From Cafeteria roenbergensis (Eukaryota > Sar > Bigyra > Bicosoecida > Cafeteriaceae): a stretch of DNA of 64,000 bases. Both the position numbers and the translations under genes were made by a program. The stretch is from NCBI GenBank assembly GCA_008330645.1, contig VLTN01000010.1, positions 558,001 to 622,000 of the forward strand. Direction: 5' to 3'. Under the pieces are notes generated by a model. That model was given only the letters and a program-made list of their open reading frames with translations, did no database searches and had not been told where the DNA came from. Shown here piece by piece: positions 57,363-64,000 of the stretch. The first letter of the stretch is position 1; every line of letters starts with the position of its first letter.

Positions 57363-58510
57363 CTAGCACTGGGCGCCCCTGCTCGCAAATACCTTGAAGT
57401 CGTCCCGTAGCGCGATGGTGCCGAGCAGGGAGGCGGCCCCTGCGGCATCGCTCGGGAAGGAGCAATTCGGAGGGCGAGGGGGAGGGAGCTGCTCTGGCAA
57501 GCGGCAGGCAGCGCACTCGCAGGGTGGTCCTCAAGGCTCGGGGTGACAATGGCAGCGGGGCTGGGCGTAGGCTGGGCCACTCGAGCGGCCGGCTCACCAG
57601 TAAGCACGTGCATCAGGTTGTGCGAGTTGCCAGCATAGTCCAGCTTCCCCGTCAACGGCGGAAACCGCTCCGGAAGACGGGAAACGTTCAGCGCAAAGCC
57701 AAGGGCTACCATGAGAACCGTGGCGACCCACATCATCCCCCCGCTGGAGGTGCCCAGCGGCGAGGTCGCTCGCAGCCACACGGTCGCAACCATAAGGGCG
57801 CCAAGGAGCCCTCCCACGACCAGCCGAGCCACCCGAAACGGCAGAAGCAGCCCGCTCGCAGCCCCCAAGGCCACGGCACCAACCAGCGGGGCCCAGAGCA
57901 TCCACGGCGCCGCGCATGGGAGCGAAAACCTGAGGTCGCACGCCAGGGTCACCAGCACATTGGCCATGACGGTCATCCAGTCCGTGAGCAGCAGGCGAGT
58001 ATAGGTGCCGGGCGTCACCGCCGAAGGCATGCACAAGTGGTAGGCGACTGATGCGGCAAAATTCAACGCAGCGACTGCTTCGCGAGCAAACAGCAAGCTT
58101 GACCACTCGGAGGCCTCCGCAGAGCCGAGAAGCAGCAGCACGCTGCCCCAAGTGTGAAGGACCAAAGGCACAAGGTGCGAGAATACGTTGAAAGTCTCGT
58201 TGTGGCACTGGCAGAGGGTGCGCAGGCTCGCGCCCACCGGCATCTGCGAGTGCACAGCGCAGCGACGCGCCGCGGCTGGTGGCCCCCCTCGAGCTGTGCA
58301 GCCCACCCCCGCCGCGGTTGGGTGGCAATGCGATTCGTGGTTTCTTACCTCTCTGCGGTAGCCGTGAATCACAAACTTGTTGAACCTGTGCATGGCGGGT
58401 GCGTCTTGAATTTGCGTCAGGTCAGCGGCTCGTTTCGCTTCGAGCAGCCCTGCCTGCGAGGGTGCGCCCCCGCCCGACGCAGGCCGGCGGCGAACAGCGC
58501 GTTCCGCCAT
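57363..58510 (-). CDS. PAQR family seven-TM receptor (adiponectin receptor / hemolysin III related), three exons
   Basis: Exons 58510-58349, 58243-57598 and 57439-57363 join in phases 0 and 1 to 294 residues ending at a TAG. Signatures: FVIHGYR before the first helix, HNETFN at 68-73 for the family's HNETxN, ASVAYHL with a conserved His, and near the end LPERFPPLTGKLDYAGNSHNLMHVL, whose HxxxH supplies two more zinc ligands. PAQR proteins are zinc-dependent membrane hydrolases or receptors (ceramidase-like in AdipoR, progestin receptors in others). The core has the expected run of hydrophobic helices; the short last exon supplies the seventh. The start at 58510 is the nearest ATG upstream of the family motif that keeps a short N-tail; 58393 is also possible. 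It lies downstream of the rhodopsin on the same strand. Confidence 0.92.
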
Positions 58511-58720
58511 CCTTCGCTTCCTGCCACGACCACGTGCGGTCCTTGGCTGTGCAAGTGCGTGCGCCCACGCCGCGTTTTGTGTTGTTGCCTGCTCTGCCAG
58601 GGGCCAAATTCGTGTGGACAAGCGCTCGGCCCAACCCGTGGCGGGAGCCAGACCCAGGGAGGCCGCGGAGTTCGCATCTGCATCTGCAAGCTGCACTGTT
58701 CCGGCGATTCGCAGGCTCCC

Positions 58721-60561
58721 TCACGCCTGGGGCCCGCCGCTCGCACTTTGCGCCCCACTGCAAACGTTCGGTCGCAAGCTGCCTGACTGATTCCCAACCG
58801 TGTCGGTCTTCGGTGGCCTGTCCATTCGCTGTCTGGCAGCCCTTTGCGGCGACTGCGCCGGCCGGCCGGGACCATGCTGAAGGGGCGGCGGCGGAGTGTC
58901 CCGAATGACGCCTCCGCAATGCACTGGCTCGCCGTGACTGAGCACCAGCCTCATGGCGGCGTGCTCCTCCTTGAGCATCCGACTGCTTGCGGCCCAGACC
59001 CACATGACGAAGGCGTTCTTGGCAAATAGGTCCAAAAGCGCAAATGCCGTCACCGTCGTGGCAGTGTCCAGCGCAGCCACGATGCCCGGCCCGAGCAGAA
59101 AGACGATCGGGTAGCACAGCCAGGTCGAGACCAGAGCGCCGATGAAACGAAGGAGGATCGGACGGTGCTCAGGTCGGGCGTTTCGCCTGTAGGCAGCAAG
59201 CTGGGCGACCATGAGCGCGAGTGCGGCCGCACAAGCCAGTGTCCCAGTCGCAATCGCCGCAACGATTGCAGCGAACGAGTCCGAGACCAAAGCACCGATC
59301 GAGGCACTGACCATGAGGCACAGAAGCAAACCCTGCAGCACCGAAATCCTGCCAAGCGAGCCACAAACGGTGTCCGAACGGCTGGCTCGGGGGTGGCACG
59401 ACGCAACCGCGTGCTTCCAGACGCGGCTTCTCGTAGGTTCCGTGCGTGCATCTGAAGTTCCAGCCCGTCGCGGCTGCTTGATCGCTTCGTGTCCTTTCCC
59501 GAGCGAGGCAGTGGCCACGGAGCGCGTTGGGGCGGCTGAGATGCCAGTTGCCCTGGCAATGGAGCCGCCACCCGACGTGTCGCCTCCATCCGTGGCGTGC
59601 CTGTCCGGCCCCTCACCGTGCCGCCTGGATGCAACTCCGGCACGAGGGGCGACTGTGGGATACACCTCTGACTCGACAAACTGTTGCTGTCGCTTTGTGC
59701 GCGCTTGCGCAGCCCAGTTCGAACTGGCAGGGGGCGCAAATTCGGCAGTCCCGCGTTCCTGGGGAGGAAGCACCCTGTCCACTGCAGACTTGACGAGCTC
59801 CCCAGTGCCCCCCCCCGCCGGTCCAAGTTGAGGCCGTTTGCCCCAGACGGACGACTGCGGCGCAGCACCAGCCAGCAACAGCGATCGTCGAGACGCTTCC
59901 CTGTTTCTTGCAGCATTCACGGCAAATTCGTCCCGCCAACGCCATGGGTCAAGGAGTTGCGCAGCGTGCAGAAGCAGCGGGCACGTGATAATCCTGCGCA
60001 TGGGCGGGAGGCAGCATTGCGACGGAGGCGTGGGAGAAGCGAGCCTTGCAATTGCTGCCTGGTTCGCGCTGCAGCACGCAACGGAGCCTCTGGCAAGCGC
60101 CCCAACACAGCTGGCTTTGCCTCAGAGTGTGCTCCCCACCGCTGTGTATGGCCGTGGGTGCCCGTTGCGCGCATGTCCTGGCAAACCCGGCGGACTCACC
60201 AGCATGCGAGCTTGACCCAGGGAATCGGAACGCCCTCGGGCTGACCTTGCTTCAGAACAAGGAAGGCAGCGTCGCCCAACGATGCCGAGATGCCGTGCTC
60301 GGCAGCTTCGAGCGCGAAGATGACAGGAACCTGTGGACACTCGATCAGGTGGCGCGCTCGGCAGCTGGGCTTGCGGTCGGGGCGCTTCGGCGACGGCGCG
60401 AGGCTGCTTGGGCCAGCTGCACGTCTCACTGTCCAATGGCATTTCTTGGCCACGGCTGCGCCGTAGCCCACAGCCCCGCAAACGACCGACACAGAGCACA
60501 CAGCTGCTTCAACAATGATTGAGGATGGTGTCGTCACCGCCTGGGACATTTCCGTGTGCAT
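58721..60561 (-). CDS. Channelrhodopsin-like microbial rhodopsin, four exons, 315 residues
   Basis: This retinal-binding seven-helix protein is hidden by introns. Exons 60561-60430, 60330-60200, 59993-59921 and 59332-58721 join in phases 0, 2 and 0. Helix A is in exon 1. KCHWT then VPVIFALEAAEHG matches the channelrhodopsin helix-B entry (CGWEEVYVCAIEMVKV in the algal protein), keeping the Glu equivalent to ChR2 E90 at residue 52. Helix C reads WVKLACWIITCPLLL: the TCP motif (Cys92, ChR2 C128) is kept, but Arg120 is Lys84 and counterion Glu123 is Cys87. Helix F has STWLCYP, and helix G DLFAKN with Asp213 and the Schiff-base Lys217. After helix G, RMLKEEHAAMRLVLSHG resembles the post-helix HEHILIHG. 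The 588-bp third intron is itself free of stops. No enzyme domain follows, only a basic tail. Ion-channel function is inferred. Confidence 0.8.
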
Positions 60562-60697
60562 GGAATCGGGCGGCTGCTCATGCCACCGTGCCCCAACAGT
60601 GCTGAGCGCTCTGCCCTGCCCTTGAGCGGCGCCAGTTTCGCGGAATGGTTTCGGCTTCGTCACCACACCGCAGCCCGCCCACTCGATGGCGTATCAG

Positions 60698-62916
60698 CTA
60701 CGTACGCCGCTTGGCGGCGACAGCGAGCGCGCGTTCGGCGTCGGACTGCGAGGTGGATCGGATATCAAATGCCACCATGCCTCCCGAACTTGCACCCCGG
60801 CTGGGGGCAACCGCGCTGCCAGTTGTGGCTTGCGGGGAGGCCTCCACCGGGTTGACCGGCGCGGGGAGTCCGTCCACGACAATTGACCGGCTTTTGATTT
60901 GCTCGGTGGCTGCGAACGCCGTGCGGAAGAGCGGGCAGCGTTGGCAGCACGTCGACCCCATCCGGCGTGCGCCAGGGCGATGCACGGCCAAGCGTGTGTG
61001 CCACTCACGCAGAACAGACCAGTGCGGCTCAGGGACGCAAGTCTCGCCCTTGTTGAAGTCGAACACGCGGTTCCACAAGTTGCGCTCGGGAGCGAGGTGT
61101 GCCGACGCAAACATCTGCGCAGGGCCAGTTTGCGAGGAGGCAGCCGCAAGCAGCACGCTCGCATGCGGAAGCATCCAGAAGGCCGCGAAGAGGGCGAGCG
61201 CAAGGCTTGCGCGCCGAGACATACCTCGTCTAGTTTGGGGCTAGCTCCGGTGAACGGAGCGAAGCCCATCCCGGTGCTCGTCTCGATGATGGGGTCCGTT
61301 TTCGAGTAGAGGAAGAGGCGGCAGTTTGAGCAGTCTCTCGTGCGAAGCTGCTTGCAGGCGAGCCACACATCGCAGTCGTGGCAGTCCCTCATGAAGACTG
61401 ACTCGCTTGAGGCCGCGATGAACACGGTGCACCGCCGCAGCGCCTCCACGTGCATGGCGTCGCAGTGGTCGAGGATCTCAACAGTGCAGTCGGTGAGGTC
61501 GCGCAGATTGAACGGTTGCCCGGATACCTCGCCGGGGAGCTTTCGGAGCATCTCGCCAGACTTGCCCACGAAGGTGTACCAGCCCTCAAACACGTACCGC
61601 CGGAACGCGGTCTGGTCGGAAAAGGTCCGGCCATCTGGAGCGACAAACGCCTGCGCAGGGGCTGCTGCTGCTGCAGCAGAGGCAGGCGCATCGGCTCCTT
61701 GGGCACCATCCGAGCCAGTGCTCGAGCCTGCGGCTGCAGATGCGGCCTTCTTCGCCTGCAAGCGCGCCCAGAAGCTCCCCTGCGCCCCAGTGGAAGCCCC
61801 CGCGGCGGCAGTCTTTCCTGAGTCGGAAGGAGCACATGCGGCGCCTGCTGCCGCTGGCTCTGTGCACGAGGCGGGGGCGAGAGCCTGCGACTCAGCCGCG
61901 GCGGCAGCAGCAGCTGCTGCCTTTGCCTTGGCGGCGTTGATGCGATCCCAGAACGACGAAGGCGCGGCGGGCACTGGCTCAGCAGGCGTGGCGGCAGGCA
62001 CGTGCTCGGAGGCAGGGGCTGGCGCGGCCGCCTTTGCCGGGGGCACCGCTGGCGCGGCCGCCTTTGCCGGGGGCACCGCTGGCGCGGCCGCCTTTGCCGG
62101 GGGCACCGCTGGCGCGGCCGCCTTTGCCGGGGGCACCGCTGGCGCGGCCGCCTTTGCCGGGGGCACCGCTGGCGCGGCCGCCTTTGCCGGGGGCACCGCT
62201 GGCGCGGCCGCCTTTGCCGGGGGCACCGCTGGCGCGGCCGCCTTTGCCGGGGGCACCGCTGGCGCGGCCGCCTTTGCCGGGGGCACCGCTGGCGCGGCCG
62301 CCTTTGCCGGGGGCACCGCTGGCGCGGCCGCCTTTGCCGGGGGCACCGCTGGCGCGGCCACTCCCTTCACGGCCGGTGGCGCTGATGAAGACAGCTCAGA
62401 AGCATAAAAGTACTGGGTCAAGAGCTCAAGAACAGTGTCCACGGGCCGTTCTGGGAGCGTCCAACGCATGCCCGACAGTGCAAAGCTAAAAACTGAGCGA
62501 GGGCGGAGCCAGACGTGCACCGCCGAAGACCAACGCGCGAGTCGGCTTACCTTGCGCAGTGCTGCGCTGCCGCAGCGAGCCGAGCCTCAGCGACTTGATC
62601 AGGTCGCCAGTAGTGCCCACCGAGCTTGAGGGCGGCTGCGAATCGCACAGCTTCAGCAACTGGCGCGGCGCGTTCGCCATCCGCTCCAGGCCAAGTCCAG
62701 TCGCCAGGGTGCCCCGCTTATCCACCCACTGCCCAGCGCAAAGCTACACGCTACAGCCGCGATTTTGGCAGACACACGCACCGCCTCCTTATCGAACGTG
62801 GCCAAGGCTTGAGTCATGCCCTTGCGCAGCAAGTACTCCCGGACAAGCCCACGTGCGATCGCCCCGACCGCATCCCCATCAGCCAAGCCCTTTGCGGGCA
62901 AGCCCTGCGAAGCCAT
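60698..62916 (-). CDS. RP2: RP2-like TBCC-domain protein with LisH N-terminus, five exons
   Basis: Exons 62916-62782, 62728-62551, 62450-61225, 61114-61009 and 60909-60698 join in phases 0, 1, 0 and 1 to 618 residues. Exon 1 carries a LisH motif (LVREYLLRKGMTQALATF), and exons 2-3 helical sequence (GDLIKSLRLGSL, ERPVDTVLELLTQYF). About 11 copies of KAAAPAVPPA follow, then two FWxRLxAKKA-like motifs. The TBCC beta-helix begins near GEMLRKLPGEVSGQPF: CTVEILDHCDAMHVE, ESVFMRDCHDCDVWLACKQ, LRTRDCSN with the Arg that acts as the GAP finger in RP2, and DPIIETSTGMGF. Exons 4-5 add NLWNRVFDF and PHWSVLPTEQ, matching human RP2 NTWSNIHDF and NWSLLPED. RP2 is the GAP for ARL3 in delivering lipidated cargo to cilia. 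The human N-terminal myristoyl/palmitoyl signal is absent. The first intron is only 53 bp. Confidence 0.85.
62021..62360 (-). repeat. 30-bp coding minisatellite, about 11 copies
   Basis: About 11 tandem copies of a 30-bp unit (a perfect GGGCACCGCTGGCGCGGCC core plus GCCTTTGCCGG) encode KAAAPAVPPA in the RP2-like protein. Copies are identical over at least ten units, with no synonymous change, which implies very recent expansion. The product is a flexible Pro/Ala linker with regularly spaced Lys. Confidence 0.95.
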
Positions 62917-63051
62917 GCGCGGGAGGGGCGAGACCGTGCGGTCCTGACGCCTGTGCGCCGCGCGGCTCGCCAAACGGTGTTTGCAGGGGGCAGAGCAGCC
63001 CCAGCCAACGTTCGACTGCGCAACGCCTGCGGACACTCCGGGGCGGGCAAC
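62917..63051. promoter_or_regulatory. Divergent promoter spacer, RP2-like / PRA1
   Basis: Only 135 bp separate the ATG codons of these divergent genes, so both promoters and leaders must be packed here. No specific element was recognised. Confidence 0.5.
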
Positions 63052-63819
63052 ATGCAAGGAATCGCCTCGGCTGTGGAGACTGCGCCGGAATGGCTGGCAA
63101 CTGCAAAATCTACCGATTGGGTGGGGAGCCTCAAGCCGTGGACTCAGTTCGCAGGCTTTGGCGAGAGTCTTCCGGTCCGCCTTCCATCTCCGGGCAGCCT
63201 CGCTGCTCGGGTCACGACTAACTTTGCTCTCTTTCTCCCCAATTACGTGATTGTAAGCTATTGGGTCAGCCGTAGGCGCCATTGAGGCTGCGCTGCGGAC
63301 CCGGAAGCCGGCTAGCTGACCGTGCGTTGCGCCTGTGACTTGCTGGCGCAGGTAACGCTGGCCGTGTGCCTCCTGACCGCGCTGACCCACCCGTTGGCAA
63401 CGATCGTAGTGGCGGTGGCAGCATTCATGGGCTACAAGCTGTCCGATTACGCCGCGCGGACCAGTCTCCGAGTGCAGGTCGCTGGGCGCACGCTCGGCCC
63501 CGCACACGTGTCAGGCCTGGTGTCGGCCAGCCTGTTCGTCTGCGTCGTCTTGACGTTTGGAATGATCGTGTTTACGTTCGTTGGGGTGGCCACGACGCTG
63601 GTGATGGCCCACGCAGTCCTTCGCGCTGTGCCGGGGGCTGCGGAGGCCCTCTCGCGATCAGCTGACCAGCGCAAGCACGGGCAGAGCCTCGAGGCCGCCG
63701 AGGCCGGCGACGGAGCCGGAGTCGCCCCTGCGCAGCCGGGTGACACGCCCATGCTGGCGCCACACAGCGGCGACGGGGCGAACCGCGCTCGCGCCCGACG
63801 GGCCGAAGTCGCCCCGTGA
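63052..63819 (+). CDS. PRA1 family (prenylated Rab acceptor) membrane protein, two exons
   Basis: PRA1/Yip3 proteins are small four-helix hairpin membrane proteins of the ER and Golgi that help handle prenylated Rab GTPases. Exons 63052-63252 and 63352-63819 (99-bp intron, GTAAGC to GCGCAG, phase 0) give 222 residues. The first exon has the family entry GSLKPWTQFAGFGESLPV and VTTNFALFLPNYVI, matching the RPW-x-eFf and Nl-x-yF-x-NY consensus. The second gives two hydrophobic hairpins, from LAVCLLTALTHPLATIVVAV and VSGLVSASLFVCVVLTFGMI. A variable acidic-to-basic tail follows, with no CAAX box. The ATG at 63052 is the nearest to the domain; the frame is open further upstream, but that would run into the RP2 gene. 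Confidence 0.88.
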
Positions 63820-64000
63820 CCGGCCCGCGACGGGGCTGCGGTGCGGCAGCCTTGCCACCTCCACCGCCGGCTCTCAGTGCACAGCCGCGTGTGCGGGCAA
63901 CGCTTCTGTGTCATTTGCGTGGTGCTCTCTCTGGCCCCGCCCCCCCACCCCTCAGTGTTGGCTGCTGCGGACGGGCGCCTGGTCGCAACATTGCGCGGCC
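63820..64000. other. 3' flank of the PRA1 gene
   Basis: The last 181 bases hold no recognised feature beyond the probable PRA1 3' untranslated region; a C-run lies near 63938-63945. Confidence 0.5.

Noticed and set aside
56531-58696. 721-residue minus-strand reading of the PAQR gene running through the helicase repeat
   Set aside because: The stop-free 24-bp repeat and two unspliced introns keep it open. The spliced PAQR product ends at 57363 with an intact seventh helix.
58721-60001. Single 426-residue frame for the rhodopsin C-terminal half
   Set aside because: It reads through the 588-bp intron 59333-59920. Removing that intron gives the correct helix C-D spacing and extends to helices A-B upstream.

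Overview
This is a GC-rich nuclear segment from a microbial eukaryote. The genes carry short GT-AG introns, mostly 50-270 bp with two near 490 and 590 bp, and the intron phases match across every splice junction I could reconstruct. Several proteins are alanine- and glycine-rich with in-frame minisatellites. An axonemal-type dynein heavy chain, an RP2-like ARL3 regulator and a channelrhodopsin-like photoreceptor point to a flagellated, light-responsive protist. A GC-rich alga such as a haptophyte or pelagophyte is my best guess, but no gene here fixes the lineage. I saw no transposon, viral remnant, tRNA, rRNA or CRISPR array.

Layout, left to right. At 1-3331 (+) lies the 3' part of a DIS3L2-like exoribonuclease with a glycine/histidine-rich tail. 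A TrmN6-like methyltransferase with a zinc-finger N-terminus (3447-5027, -) is convergent with it. That methyltransferase is divergent from a very long GH85 endo-beta-N-acetylglucosaminidase (5183-10630, +). Next come an unrecognised 1,553-residue protein (11337-15998, -) and a small secreted or lumenal protein with an incomplete model (16428-17015, +). A 22-kb uninterrupted dynein heavy chain frame follows (17462-39583, -). Then come a protein kinase (40078-41829, +), a triple-WW EF-hand protein (42280-43380, +), a CHAT-protease/Kelch fusion (43842-46879, -, 5' end uncertain) and eIF1A (47415-48382, -). A giant NYN/DExH-helicase/RING protein follows (48648-57128, +). The right end has a PAQR receptor (57363-58510, -), a channelrhodopsin-like rhodopsin in four exons (58721-60561, -), a LisH-RP2/TBCC protein in five exons (60698-62916, -) and a PRA1 family protein (63052-63819, +).

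Functionally the window mixes RNA metabolism (DIS3L2, methyltransferase, eIF1A, DExH helicase), glycoprotein turnover (ENGase), calcium and kinase signalling, and cilium or photobehaviour genes (dynein, RP2, rhodopsin). Genes are tightly packed. Five divergent pairs share spacers of 135-494 bp, and neighbouring 3' ends are about 115-710 bp apart. Three genes carry near-perfect in-frame tandem repeats (24 or 30 bp units), which suggests recent repeat expansion in coding DNA.
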